Positions 20,750-29,768 of a DNA stretch of 34,301 bases are shown here, piece after piece. How positions within the stretch are numbered: the first letter of the stretch is position 1; each line of letters starts with the position of its first letter. The DNA is from DATFMP01 sp035266845 (GTDB taxonomy: Bacteria > SAR324 > JACQKK01). The stretch spans positions 1 through 34,301 of the forward strand of contig DATFMP010000056.1 in assembly GCA_035266845.1 (NCBI GenBank), written 5' to 3'. The notes below the pieces were generated by a model. That model saw only the letters and a list, made by a program, of their open reading frames with translations. It ran no database searches and had not been told where the DNA came from. A program made the position numbers and the translations under genes.

Positions 20750-22395
20750 GGGCGCACCGCCCGCCGGTCGACGATGGGCCCGCTGCGGGTTGCGGGCCGG
20801 GATTCGCCGAAGCGGCTCATCACCACGGCAACGGTGTGGTTCACTTCAGGCATCTGGCGGATGTCGTCCCGGTTGAACGCGAAGAGCAGGTCCGCGCGCC
20901 CGTCCCCGTCCAGATCGCCCACCTGCACGCGGGAGCCGGAGATGGGAATGTCTCCGTGCAGCCTCGCACCCGGTGCGCTGGCCCACACGTCGTCCTTCCG
21001 GCCCCAGTGGATTCCCAGGTTGGTCTTGTCCTCCGAGAGCACCAGATCGGGCAGCCCGTCGCCGTTCACGTCCCCAAAGTCCGCAATGGGCTGGTGACTG
21101 AAACGGCCCAGGGAGAACGTGACCGCATAGGAATTCAGGTGTTGTGGGTCGCGCGGGTATCGGCCGTCAGTGGGCATCAGGTAGAAGGCCGCCTGGGCGT
21201 TCACCGAGCGCGTGATGAGCGCCTTGATGACCGTCCAGAAGCCGATCTCCACGTTGACCAGCACCAGGTCCTTGCGGCCGTCCGCGTTCACGTCCAGCAC
21301 CAGCGGCAGGGAGAAGCCCTCGCTGACGTAGACCTGATCCGGCTCGTCCGAGAAGGCGATGGGGGCGCCGTCCTGGCCTTTGCGGCCATAGTACACCAGC
21401 ACGTTGGTGCGCGTGTTGAACTGTGAATCGGCCGCGGCGTTCTTGGAGAAGATCAGGTCGAAGTGCCCGTCCCCGTTCAGGTCGTCCGCGCTCACCAGCC
21501 GCATGGGCGGGTCCCAGGGCTTTTTGGGGTCGAAGGGCTGGGGCGGCTGCAGATCGCGCACCAGGGCCGGCGCGCGCTCGCCGCCGTCCAGGGTGTCGTC
21601 CAGCAGGAACACCCACAGCTCGCCGTCCTGGTAGAGCACCACGTCGCGCCAGCCCCGCCCATCCACCTGCTGCACGGAAAGCTCGGGCAGATCGTAGGCC
21701 AGCAGGTTGCGCCGGAACCAGTCCAGCACGCGCGCGTTGGCCCGCGTGTGCAGCAGCGCGCGTCGCCGCAGATGGCCCTGCGCGTCCTCCTGCACCACGG
21801 CCAGGCCGTCGAAGCGCGGCACCAGCAGCTCGTCCACGCCATCGCCGTCCAGGTCCGCCAGCCAGCGCAGGCCCTGCTTCAGCTCGCCGTTGTTGACGGG
21901 GAAGATGCTGTCCACGGGCATCCGTAGGGCCGCCTCCGGCCGGAAGCGGCCGCCGCGCCAGGGCCACACCTGCACCTCACCCGGCAGCAGCAGGGCCAGC
22001 CCCGGCCCGCCGCGGAACGCGCCCACACCCGCCAGGCTCACGTGCAGGGGCAGCGCCTCGGCGGCGCCGGCCAGGGGGACGAAGCCCTGCGCCGTCTGGC
22101 GGAACACGCGCACGGTGTAGGGCACGTCGCGACTATGGTCGCGGTCCGCCTCCAGCACCACCAGGTCCTTGCGCCCGTCGCCGTCCAGGTCGAAGGGGAA
22201 CACCTCCGCCAACTCGTGCCGCAGGGCCAGGCTGTCGCGCTGCCAGTGCGGGGGCGGCTCCTCCTCCGTTGCGCCCAGTGCGCCCGTCGCGGCTCCAAGC
22301 GCCAGCAGGGCGCTCACCAGCAGTGCCCGCCGCCAGACGCACCACGGCGGGCGCCGGGAGCGTGGGGCGGGCATCGGGGAGGGCGTGGAGATCAT
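20746..22395 (-). CDS. Exported FG-GAP/VCBS repeat protein, predicted calcium-binding beta-propeller
   Basis: The 549-residue protein has an N-terminal signal segment (ALLVSALLALGAATGALG, about 24-41). Six Asp-rich calcium-binding loops of the FG-GAP/VCBS type follow: DLDGDGRKDLVV (from 69), DLDGDGVDELLV (about 178), DLNGDGHFDLIF (about 302), DVNADGRKDLVLV (about 366), DVNGDGLPDLVLS (about 440) and DLDGDGRADLLFA (about 493). This fits a seven-bladed propeller with one or two blades lacking a clear loop. It should be periplasmic or outer-surface, where such proteins bind partners or sugars. The start at 22395 is the first ATG before the signal segment; the ribosome binding site is weak. It is translationally linked to lpxK. 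Confidence 0.85.
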   Translation of the reverse strand: MISTPSPMPAPRSRRPPWCVWRRALLVSALLALGAATGALGATEEEPPPHWQRDSLALRHELAEVFPFDLDGDGRKDLVVLEADRDHSRDVPYTVRVFRQTAQGFVPLAGAAEALPLHVSLAGVGAFRGGPGLALLLPGEVQVWPWRGGRFRPEAALRMPVDSIFPVNNGELKQGLRWLADLDGDGVDELLVPRFDGLAVVQEDAQGHLRRRALLHTRANARVLDWFRRNLLAYDLPELSVQQVDGRGWRDVVLYQDGELWVFLLDDTLDGGERAPALVRDLQPPQPFDPKKPWDPPMRLVSADDLNGDGHFDLIFSKNAAADSQFNTRTNVLVYYGRKGQDGAPIAFSDEPDQVYVSEGFSLPLVLDVNADGRKDLVLVNVEIGFWTVIKALITRSVNAQAAFYLMPTDGRYPRDPQHLNSYAVTFSLGRFSHQPIADFGDVNGDGLPDLVLSEDKTNLGIHWGRKDDVWASAPGARLHGDIPISGSRVQVGDLDGDGRADLLFAFNRDDIRQMPEVNHTVAVVMSRFGESRPATRSGPIVDRRAVRP

Positions 22396-22509
22396 GCGGA
22401 GACCCGGGATCGGAGCGGATGCGGCCCGCCCCCGGCCGATGGGGGCTGCCCCGGCGGGCTGGCGCCGGCAGGTGCGGCGGACGCCCCCGCCACGCACCAT
22501 CGCGAGCGG

Positions 22510-22539
22510 TTGACGCCAGGCGGCCCGGCCCCCTAAGCT
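22510..22539 (+). promoter_or_regulatory. Promoter candidate for mltA
   Basis: TTGACG (22510-22515, five of six) is followed after 18 bp by TAAGCT (22534-22539, three of six). The start would be near 22546, about 105 nt before the ATG I chose. It lies in the 254-bp divergent gap between mltA and the FG-GAP gene. Confidence 0.4.
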
Positions 22540-22649
22540 TGCGGAGAAGTCGATGCCGGTGCATCCTGCGCCGGAAGGGGAGCCTCGCGCCGGGCAGGCC
22601 GCATGCAGCCGCCCGCCGGCGCCGGCACCAACCCAGCCTGCGACAGCCA

Positions 22650-23975
22650 ATGGTCGTGGAGCGCACGCGGAACCCGCTTGCCGCGCCGGCTTGGCCCTGC
22701 TTGAAAATAGCAGCGGCCCCGGAAGCCCGCAAGCATGCGTCCACGGCGCGCACCCTGCGCCCCGTGCTTTGGGCGCTGGTGTGTGTGCTGCTGGCGTCGT
22801 GTGCTTCCCCGCGCGGCTTGGTGATGCTCAAGGCCCCGCCCACGGTGAGCTGGCAGGACGACGGCAGCGCGCTGGAGCTCACCCGCGCCATCGACCAGTC
22901 CATCGCCTACTACCGCAAGCTCCCGCCGGAGACGACCTTCCACTACGGCTCGCTGGTGTATACGCCGGACGAGCTGATCGGCTCGCTGGAGCTGTTCCGC
23001 AGCGATTACCTGGCCGCGCCCGACCCGGAGACCCTGGAGCGGCGCCTCGCCGAGCACTTCCATGTGTTCGATTCCGTGCGGGAGGAGGGCGACAACCTCT
23101 TCACCGGCTACTACGAGCCGCAGCTCAATGCCAGCGAGACCCCCACCGCGGAGCTGGACACGCCGCTGTACGCGTTGCCCAGCGACATCGTGAAGGTGCA
23201 GCTCAGCCGCTTCGGCTCCGGCCTGCCGCAGGTGACGCTGATGGGCCGCGTGCAGGGTGGCGAGCTGGTGCCCTACTTCACGCGCAAGGAAATCCAGGCC
23301 AATGGCGCCCTGCAGGCGCGGGCGCAGCCCATCGCCTACGTGGACCCCATCGAGCTGTTCTTCCTGCAGATCCAGGGCTCGGGCGTGCTGCACTTCCCGG
23401 ACGGGCGGCAGGTGCAGGTGGGCTATGCGGCCAGCAACGGCCAGCCCTACCGCAGCATCGGTGCCCTGCTCGTGCGCAACGACGCCATGCCGCTGGAGCA
23501 GGTCTCGCTGCAGTCCATCCGCACTTGGCTGCACGACCATCCGGACCAGCAGCGCCAGGTGCTGTTCTCCAACCCCAGCTACGTGTTCTTCCAGGTGCGC
23601 GACGAGGGGCCGCTGGGCAATCTGCGGGTGCCGCTCACGCCTGGGCGCTCCCTGGCCGCCGACCAGCGCGTGATTCCCGCGGGCGGGCTGGCCTATGTGG
23701 ACACGGAGGTGCCCGTGCCCGGCTCGCAGACCGAGCAGCAATCCGTGCAGCGGTTCATGCTGGTGCAGGATACCGGTGGCGCCATCCGCGGCAGCGGCCG
23801 TGCGGACTTGTTCTGGGGCGCGGGCAAGGACGCCGAGTGGATCGCCGGACACCAGCGCAGCACGGGGCGTCTGCTGCTGCTGGTGGCCAAGAAGCAGTAT
23901 CTGCCTCCGCCCCCCGCCACGGTGGACGCCGGCACGAGCGGCCCGGCCGCGTCCGCCGCTGCCAGCAGCCGCTAA
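22650..23975 (+). CDS. mltA: Membrane-bound lytic murein transglycosylase A
   Basis: The protein cleaves the MurNAc-GlcNAc bond in peptidoglycan to give 1,6-anhydro ends. A lipobox LLASC puts the acylated cysteine at residue 51. Family motifs are LFTGYYEPQL, VPYFTRKEI, FFLQIQGSGVL and VQDTGGAIRG with RADLFWGAG; Asp386 in the last one matches the catalytic Asp308 of E. coli MltA. The catalytic part is a double-psi barrel with an inserted domain. The start is uncertain: the ATG at 22650 gives a 50-residue leader, long for a lipoprotein, while a TTG at 22701 would give 33. Neither has a clear ribosome binding site. The C-terminal tail is Ala/Pro/Ser-rich. Confidence 0.92.
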   Translation: MVVERTRNPLAAPAWPCLKIAAAPEARKHASTARTLRPVLWALVCVLLASCASPRGLVMLKAPPTVSWQDDGSALELTRAIDQSIAYYRKLPPETTFHYGSLVYTPDELIGSLELFRSDYLAAPDPETLERRLAEHFHVFDSVREEGDNLFTGYYEPQLNASETPTAELDTPLYALPSDIVKVQLSRFGSGLPQVTLMGRVQGGELVPYFTRKEIQANGALQARAQPIAYVDPIELFFLQIQGSGVLHFPDGRQVQVGYAASNGQPYRSIGALLVRNDAMPLEQVSLQSIRTWLHDHPDQQRQVLFSNPSYVFFQVRDEGPLGNLRVPLTPGRSLAADQRVIPAGGLAYVDTEVPVPGSQTEQQSVQRFMLVQDTGGAIRGSGRADLFWGAGKDAEWIAGHQRSTGRLLLLVAKKQYLPPPPATVDAGTSGPAASAAASSR

Positions 23976-24010
23976 CGACATTCTCCCGGGTGAGCCGGCT
24001 CCGTCCGCAG

Positions 24011-24031
24011 GTGGCGCCATCATTGCGCCAC
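24011..24031 (+). terminator. Hairpin after mltA
   Basis: GTGGCGC pairs perfectly with GCGCCAC across a seven-base loop, 35 bp past the mltA stop. No T tract follows. Confidence 0.35.
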
Positions 24032-24129
24032 TCGATACCACCCAGGGCGCGGGGGAACCGACTCCGCCGCCGGTCGTTTCACTTACAGCAACTGGGTTGT
24101 GTGGGGGCCAGGGGGGCGCACACGGCGCC

Positions 24130-24158
24130 TGGAACGGTGTCGTGAAGCGTGGTATTCT
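24130..24158 (+). promoter_or_regulatory. Promoter candidate for the hybrid histidine kinase
   Basis: TGGAAC (24130-24135) and TATTCT (24153-24158) are 17 bp apart. Transcription would begin near 24165, downstream of an alternative GTG start at 24149, which supports the ATG at 24233. Confidence 0.35.
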
Positions 24159-24232
24159 CGCCACAAAGCGTGGCCGCGGAGGGAGCGGCGGGCAGTGGGC
24201 CCGCGGCTGGGGCGCGCTCAGCGAGATCCTGC

Positions 24233-26293
24233 ATGGCCGATGATATCCGAGAGCCCGGTGCGGGCAGCGACGCCGCTCCGGCGGGGGAATCCGCCCGCGG
24301 CGGCAACCTGCGCGCCGAGGTGTTGGCCCGCATGGGCCACGAGTTGCGAACGCCGCTCAACGCGATCATCGGCTTCATCAAGCTGGTCGAGGAAGGGCTG
24401 TACACGACGGACGAGGAGCGACAGGACTACCTCGCCAACGCCCGTCAGTCCGCCCTGACCCTGCTGGACCTGATCAACAACATTCTCGATCTGGCGCGCA
24501 TCGAGGCCGGCCGGCTCTCGCTGGAAAGCGTGGAGCTGAACCCGACCGAGCTGGTGGAGGGCATCGCCAAGACCCTCGCCCCGGAGGCCCACGCCAAGGG
24601 CGTGGACATCGACGCCTTCGTGGACCCGGCCATTCCGGCGCGGCTGCGCAGCGATCCTCTGCGCCTGCGCCAGGTGCTCTACAACCTGGCCGGCAACGCC
24701 GTGAAGTTCACGGACGAGGGGCTGGTGCTGCTGCGGGCGGAGCTGGAGGCCAACGAGCACGACGCCAGCCGCGTGCGCTTCACCGTGAGCGATACGGGCA
24801 TGGGAGTCCCGCAGGAGCTGCAGGCCAGCATCTTCGAAAGCTTCGTGCAGAAGCGGCTGCCTCACTCCGACCGTCTCGGCGGCGTGGGCTTGGGTCTCTC
24901 CATCTCCAAGCAGATCGTGGAGCAGATGGGCAGCAGCATCAGCATGAAGAGCCGCCTCAACGCGGGCAGCACGTTCTGGTTCACGCTGACCCTGCCCCGC
25001 GGCAAGGCCTATGGTAGCCGCACGCGGGGGCGCAACGCCGACCTGCACGGAGCCCCCGTGCTGCTGGTGAACCCGGACGAGGCCACGCGTGAGCTGTACG
25101 TGGCTAAGTTGGGCACCATCGGCGCCCAGGCGCAGGGCGTGGCCGACACAGATGCAGCCCTGGCGCTGCTGGCGGGAGCGCAGACGGGCCCGGCGCCCAT
25201 GCGGGTGGTGGTGATCGATCCGCACCTGCGGCGCGACGACGCCCTGGTTTTCGCGCGGCGCCTGCGGCGGGAGAAGGCGTGGTTTCAGCCGGATCTGGTG
25301 TACCTGTCCATCATCGGCTCCGCGGGCGATGCAGCGCTGCTGCGCGACGCGGGCGTCACCGCCTTTGTCACCAAGCCCGCCACGCCCGTGGCCCTGCGCG
25401 GCGCCCTGGCGGCCCTGCTGGAGCGCCAGGGGCCGCACGGCGTGCCCCTGGCGGCGACGGCGGGCGAGGCCGAGGCCGGCCCGACAGCGCCCACCCGCAT
25501 CGGCACGGCGCGTGTGCTGGTGGCGGAGGACAACGCGGTCAACCAGAAGCTCATCCACGCGCTGCTCTCCAAGCATGGCTACGAGACGCACATGGTGGGG
25601 AATGGACGCGAAGCCGTGGAGGCCGTGAAGCGCGGGCCCTTCGACCTCGTGCTGATGGACGTGCAGATGCCGGTGCTGGACGGATTGGCGGCCACGCGGG
25701 CCATCCGCGAGCGCCCCGGCAGCCGCACGCTGCCCATCATCGCCATGACGGCCGATGCGCTGGATGGTGACCGCGAGCGCTGCCTGGCCGCAGGCATGGA
25801 CGACTACCTGCCCAAGCCCATCATGCCCGACGTGCTGCACCGCAAGCTCAGCAAGTGGTTGCAGCGCCCCCTGCCCGCCGGCGTGCCCGCGCCGGACGAG
25901 GAAGACGCTGCGCTGCACGAGCCCCTGCTGAACCTGGAGCACCTGGACGCGGTGCGGGCCTACGCGTGGGACCACGACCCGCAGCGCTTCGCACAACTGC
26001 TGGCCATCTTCCGCGCCGAGGCCGGCGCGGCCCTGGAGGCACTCGGGCGCCCCGACGTGCTGGCGGATCGCGCCGCGCTACGGACGGCGGCGCAGCGCTT
26101 GGCAGGCGCCTGCGCGGGGTTCGGCGCGCCCCGGCTAATGATGCTGGCCCGCGAGGCGGCCGAGCGGGCGGATTCCACGGAGCCGGCCACGCTGGAAGCG
26201 CTCCTGCGGCACCTGCAGACGGCCTTCCGCGGGGTGGAAGCCGCGCTGGCGGACCGCTTCGGGCCCGACGGAGAAAGCCCGCCGGCCGCCTGA
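24233..26293 (+). CDS. Soluble hybrid histidine kinase with two receiver domains and a degenerate HPt-like domain
   Basis: The 686-residue protein has no membrane segment and only about 25 residues before the dimerisation domain, so it has no sensor of its own. In order: HisKA with phospho-acceptor His36 in MGHELRTPLN, an ATPase domain with the N box NLAGNAVKFT (152-161), DTGMGV and GVGLGLSI, a first receiver (about 274-395, Asp329 in VVIDPHL), a second receiver (about 426-543, Asp476 in VLMDVQMP, Lys528), and a C-terminal helical domain matching HPt. The HPt motif AHxLKG reads AQRLAG, so the phospho-accepting histidine is Gln621. The relay probably stops at the second receiver or uses a separate HPt protein. 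The partner sensor and the output are not in the window. Confidence 0.9.
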   Translation: MADDIREPGAGSDAAPAGESARGGNLRAEVLARMGHELRTPLNAIIGFIKLVEEGLYTTDEERQDYLANARQSALTLLDLINNILDLARIEAGRLSLESVELNPTELVEGIAKTLAPEAHAKGVDIDAFVDPAIPARLRSDPLRLRQVLYNLAGNAVKFTDEGLVLLRAELEANEHDASRVRFTVSDTGMGVPQELQASIFESFVQKRLPHSDRLGGVGLGLSISKQIVEQMGSSISMKSRLNAGSTFWFTLTLPRGKAYGSRTRGRNADLHGAPVLLVNPDEATRELYVAKLGTIGAQAQGVADTDAALALLAGAQTGPAPMRVVVIDPHLRRDDALVFARRLRREKAWFQPDLVYLSIIGSAGDAALLRDAGVTAFVTKPATPVALRGALAALLERQGPHGVPLAATAGEAEAGPTAPTRIGTARVLVAEDNAVNQKLIHALLSKHGYETHMVGNGREAVEAVKRGPFDLVLMDVQMPVLDGLAATRAIRERPGSRTLPIIAMTADALDGDRERCLAAGMDDYLPKPIMPDVLHRKLSKWLQRPLPAGVPAPDEEDAALHEPLLNLEHLDAVRAYAWDHDPQRFAQLLAIFRAEAGAALEALGRPDVLADRAALRTAAQRLAGACAGFGAPRLMMLAREAAERADSTEPATLEALLRHLQTAFRGVEAALADRFGPDGESPPAA

Positions 26294-26301
26294 CGGAGCG
26301 G

Positions 26302-26330
26302 TTGCGCAGGCCGTCCGGCCGCCCTATAGT
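26302..26330 (+). promoter_or_regulatory. Promoter candidate for the biotin carboxylase gene
   Basis: TTGCGC (26302-26307) and TATAGT (26325-26330, five of six) are 17 bp apart. Transcription would begin near 26337, 29 to 62 bp before the two possible ATG starts. An identical TATAGTGG occurs at 33775. Confidence 0.5.
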
Positions 26331-26365
26331 GGCGCTGCCTGCGGCGGGCCGTCCGGCCCACCGCG

Positions 26366-29206
26366 ATGCCAAAGCCGCAGCCGTCGCGCACGATCGCCAT
26401 GCCCACCGGAGAGCCACGCTTGACCGCACCCTCGCCCCACTCCTCCGCCGCGGGCGCCGCGGCCCCTGCCAGCGACTGGCGCCGCAGCTTCCGCTTCGAT
26501 CACGTCAAGGTGCTGGTGGTCTGCCGCGGGCCGATCCGCCTGGAGGCCATCGAGGCCTTCGAGCGGCTGGGCACCCAGCCCTGCGGCATGCTGCTCTCGG
26601 AGAAGGACAGCGTGGTCTATCCCCGCGCCCTGGCGCCGGAGCTGCGCCGGGTGGGGCGCAACGAGCGCGTGCACCGCATTCCGGACTACGCCGGCACCAG
26701 CGCGGCGGAGAAGGCCGAGCGCATTGCGCAGATCCTGGATATCGCGCGGGAAGGCGGCTACACGCACATCTTCGCCGGCTACGGCTTCATGGCGGAGGAT
26801 CACGAGTTCATCGCGGCCATCGAGGGCGCCGGGCTGGGCTTCGTGGGGCCCTCCACGCGCACGGTGGGCCAGGCCGGCGCCAAGGACGCCGCCAAGGCCC
26901 TGGCGCGCTCCATCGGGGTCTCCGTCACGCCGGGCATCGACAACATCGAGGCGCTGGCGCTGCTGGCCCAGGCCGGCGAGCGCGAGCCCGGCGCGTTCCT
27001 GGCCGATCTGGCGAAGCAGCACGAGCTGACGCTGCCCGCTGGCCCCGCGGACGAGCTGCCCGAGGCGCTCGCCGAGCGTGTGTTGCAGGCCGGCCGCGCC
27101 GCCAAGCGCGAGCTCGTGACCCTGGCGCAGCTGCAGGCGGAGACGGGGCGGCGCGTGCGCGCGCTGCTGGCCGAGCACCCGGGCCGGCGCCTGCGCTTCA
27201 AGCACGTGGGCGGGGGGGGCGGCAAGGGTCAGCGCATCGTCTCCGCGCCGGAGCAGGTGGGGGCCGCGGTGACCGAGGTGCTGAACGAGGCCCGCGCCAC
27301 GGCGCCCGGCGACAACCGCAACTTCCTCATCGAGCTGAACGTCGAATCCACCCGGCACAACGAGATTCAACTTCTCGGCAACGGCACGTGGTGTATCGCC
27401 CTGGGTGGGCGCGATTGCTCGCTGCAGATGCACGAGCAGAAGCTGCTCGAGGTCTCGATTTCCGAGGAGCTGCTGGACGCCACCGCCCAGGCCTATGAGC
27501 GCGCGGGCAAGGCCGGGCAGGCCGCCGTGCTGCGTGCCGATCTGGCCGTGCTGCGGGAGATGGAGGCCCAGGCCGCGCGCTTCGGCGAGGCGGTGGGGCT
27601 CGATTCCGCGTCCACCTTCGAATCCATCGTGGAGGGCACGCGGCACTACTTCATGGAGGTGAACACGCGCATCCAGGTGGAGCACCGGGTCACGGAGATG
27701 GTGTACGCCCTGCGCTTCACGAACCCGGAGCAGCCCGCGCAGTCCTTCGTGGTGGAATCGCTGGTGGAGGCCATGCTCTGGATGGCGGTACACGGCCCGG
27801 CCCTGCCGCGGCCGGAGCGCATGCCGCGGTACGGCAGCGGTGCCGAGACGCGCATCAACGCCACCAATGACGCCCTGCGGCCCCACGCCGGAGGCATGGT
27901 GCTGGACTGGAGCGCGCCCATCGCGGACGAACTGCGGGACGACCAGGGCATCGGCATCCGCAATCCGGATACCGGGGCGTTCATGCCCTACCAGCTTGCC
28001 GGGGCCTACGACTCCAACATCGCGCTGATCGTCACCCACGGCGCGGACCGCGAGGAGAACTTCCGGCGGCTGGCAGAGATTCTGCGCCTGAGCGACCTGC
28101 GCGGAACGGAGCTGATGACCAACCTGGGCTTCCACTACGGCCTGCTGCACTGGATGCTGGGGGCCGACCCCATGGTGAAGCCCTCCACGCGCTTCGTGGT
28201 GGCCTACCTGGCCGGGGTGGGTGCTCTCAAGCGCGCCGGGGCCGATCTGGACCTGGAGCTGGCCTGGGACCTCCTGGCCGCCCGTGCCGCCCACGGCGGC
28301 CCCGCGGCGGCCCAGGCCTTCGAGGCCAAGCGCACGCTGATTCTGCGGCCCTTGAGCCGGCTGTTCCAACATCCGCACCTGCTGGCGGGCTGGCTGGCAC
28401 CCCGCGCCGAGCGCCGCTTCGAGCTGCGGGAGGGTCGGGTGGCGTGGCGGCAGAATCCGCTGGAGGTGCTGGAGCAGCTCTACGGCTACCTGCGCCTGGA
28501 GGATCACCCGGGGGTCTCGCCGGAGGAGCGCATCTGGGCCCACGATCAGCAGCTGCTGGCGACGGGGCTGGCCTTCTACCGCGATCTGCGGGCCCAACTG
28601 GGCCCCTCCGCGCAGGACTGGGCGGCGCTGACCGCGCTGCTGGCGGCCGACGCGCCCCCGGCGGGCATGGCGGCGGAGCGCTGGCCGGCCGTGCAGGCGG
28701 CCCACCGGGGCCATCAGGCGGGGCTGGCGCTGCTGGAGCTGCCCGTGCTGACCGGCGACGAGGCCGGCTTCTACGGCATCGGCGTGGATGTGCAACTGGA
28801 GGTGGTGATGCCGCCCGCTTTCGCGGACGAGGCCACCGCGGCCCCGCTGCGCCAGGCGCTGGAGGTGGCCCCGCGCGCAAGCTCCAACGAGGTGGTGGCC
28901 TTCACGGGAGGCACGTTCTACGCGCGGCCCAGTCCCGACGAGCCCCCCTACGTGACCGAGGGCGAGCACGTGGAGGAGGGGCAGGTGCTGGGGCTGCTGG
29001 AGGTGATGAAGATGTTCAACCCTGTGCGCGCCGCCTTCGCCGGCACCGTGCGCGAGGTGCGCGGGCGCGGCGAAACCGGGCAACTCGTGCAGAAGGGCCA
29101 GGTGCTCTACGTGCTGGAGCCCGACGTGCCCATCGTCCACGAGACCGAAGCGGAGCGCGAGCAGCGCGCCCGCGCCCGCACCGAGGCCCTGCTGGCCCGG
29201 CTCTGA
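26366..29206 (+). CDS. Biotin carboxylase fused to a biotin carrier domain (946 residues)
   Basis: The N-terminal half is an ATP-grasp biotin carboxylase: FAGYGFMAED, GPSTRTVGQAGAKDAAK, FKHVGGGGGKGQR (279-290, ATP loop), GRDCSLQMHEQK and MEVNTRIQVEH (430-440, catalytic Glu431 and Arg435). The C-terminus is a biotinyl domain with EVMKMFN; Lys882 is the biotin site. The middle (about 560-840) resembles no carboxyltransferase I know. About 60 extra residues lie between TPG (190) and the ATP loop compared with E. coli AccC, and about 17 more after the QK at 359. A separate carboxyltransferase must complete the reaction; none is in the window. The acyl-CoA or other substrate is unknown. The start may be 26366 or 26399; neither has a good ribosome binding site. 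Confidence 0.88.
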   Translation: MPKPQPSRTIAMPTGEPRLTAPSPHSSAAGAAAPASDWRRSFRFDHVKVLVVCRGPIRLEAIEAFERLGTQPCGMLLSEKDSVVYPRALAPELRRVGRNERVHRIPDYAGTSAAEKAERIAQILDIAREGGYTHIFAGYGFMAEDHEFIAAIEGAGLGFVGPSTRTVGQAGAKDAAKALARSIGVSVTPGIDNIEALALLAQAGEREPGAFLADLAKQHELTLPAGPADELPEALAERVLQAGRAAKRELVTLAQLQAETGRRVRALLAEHPGRRLRFKHVGGGGGKGQRIVSAPEQVGAAVTEVLNEARATAPGDNRNFLIELNVESTRHNEIQLLGNGTWCIALGGRDCSLQMHEQKLLEVSISEELLDATAQAYERAGKAGQAAVLRADLAVLREMEAQAARFGEAVGLDSASTFESIVEGTRHYFMEVNTRIQVEHRVTEMVYALRFTNPEQPAQSFVVESLVEAMLWMAVHGPALPRPERMPRYGSGAETRINATNDALRPHAGGMVLDWSAPIADELRDDQGIGIRNPDTGAFMPYQLAGAYDSNIALIVTHGADREENFRRLAEILRLSDLRGTELMTNLGFHYGLLHWMLGADPMVKPSTRFVVAYLAGVGALKRAGADLDLELAWDLLAARAAHGGPAAAQAFEAKRTLILRPLSRLFQHPHLLAGWLAPRAERRFELREGRVAWRQNPLEVLEQLYGYLRLEDHPGVSPEERIWAHDQQLLATGLAFYRDLRAQLGPSAQDWAALTALLAADAPPAGMAAERWPAVQAAHRGHQAGLALLELPVLTGDEAGFYGIGVDVQLEVVMPPAFADEATAAPLRQALEVAPRASSNEVVAFTGGTFYARPSPDEPPYVTEGEHVEEGQVLGLLEVMKMFNPVRAAFAGTVREVRGRGETGQLVQKGQVLYVLEPDVPIVHETEAEREQRARARTEALLARL

Positions 29207-29213
29207 GCCCCCC

Positions 29214-29768
29214 ATGCGCCCTTTGCTCGCCCTGGCCGATGTCGTGGAGCGCGCCGTCTCGCGCGTTTCCCTGGCGCTGGCGGCGTGCCTGCTGCCGCTG
29301 TTGCTGGCCGCGACCGTGCTGGACGTCCTGCGGCGCCTGCTGCCGGGGGCACTGGGGCGCATCTACGCGCTCAAGCCCGCGCAGGCGCCCCTGTTCTTCG
29401 CCCTGGTGATGCTGACGCTGGGCTACGTGTACCTGCGCGACGGACACGTGCGCATCGACGCACTGCGCCACCGCTTCCCGCCGCGGGTCACGAGCGCCAT
29501 CGAGCTGGTGGGGGTGCTGGGCTTCCTGCTGCCGCTGTGCAGCGTGCTGCTGTGGTTCGGCACGGCCTTCGCGCTGGATGCCTGGCGGCTGGGGGAGACG
29601 GGCGACGACCTGCCGGATCTGCCCGTGATGTGGCTGATCAAGGCCACCATCCCTGCCGGTGCGCTGCTGCTGGCGCTGGCCGGGGCCGTGGTGGCCGTGC
29701 GCGCCGCGGCCACGCTGGCCGGGCGGCCCGTGCAGCGTGCGCGGCCCCCGGCCGGGAGCGGCCCATGA
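29214..29768 (+). CDS. dctQ: TRAP transporter small permease (DctQ type)
   Basis: The 184-residue protein has four predicted membrane segments: about 19-41 (SLALAACLLPLLLAATVLDV), 60-75 (PLFFALVMLTLGYVYL), 96-118 (LVGVLGFLLPLCSVLLWFGT) and 139-163 (WLIKATIPAGALLLALAGAV). The loop YLRDGHVRIDAL after the second segment is the typical DctQ signature. It pairs with the large permease encoded next, with which it overlaps by ATGA. It begins only seven bases after the biotin carboxylase stop, so the three genes are probably one operon. TRAP systems import organic acids with sodium and need a periplasmic binding protein; none is present in this window. Confidence 0.9.
   Translation: MRPLLALADVVERAVSRVSLALAACLLPLLLAATVLDVLRRLLPGALGRIYALKPAQAPLFFALVMLTLGYVYLRDGHVRIDALRHRFPPRVTSAIELVGVLGFLLPLCSVLLWFGTAFALDAWRLGETGDDLPDLPVMWLIKATIPAGALLLALAGAVVAVRAAATLAGRPVQRARPPAGSGP

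Noticed and set aside
24149..24232. Longer GTG start for the hybrid kinase
   Set aside because: It precedes the predicted transcription start, has no ribosome binding site, and adds residues with no domain value.
26324..29362. 1012-residue minus-strand ORF opposite the biotin carboxylase gene
   Set aside because: It is antisense to a protein with clear catalytic motifs, is rich in Arg, Gly, His and Gln, and has no recognisable domain. High GC alone produces such frames.
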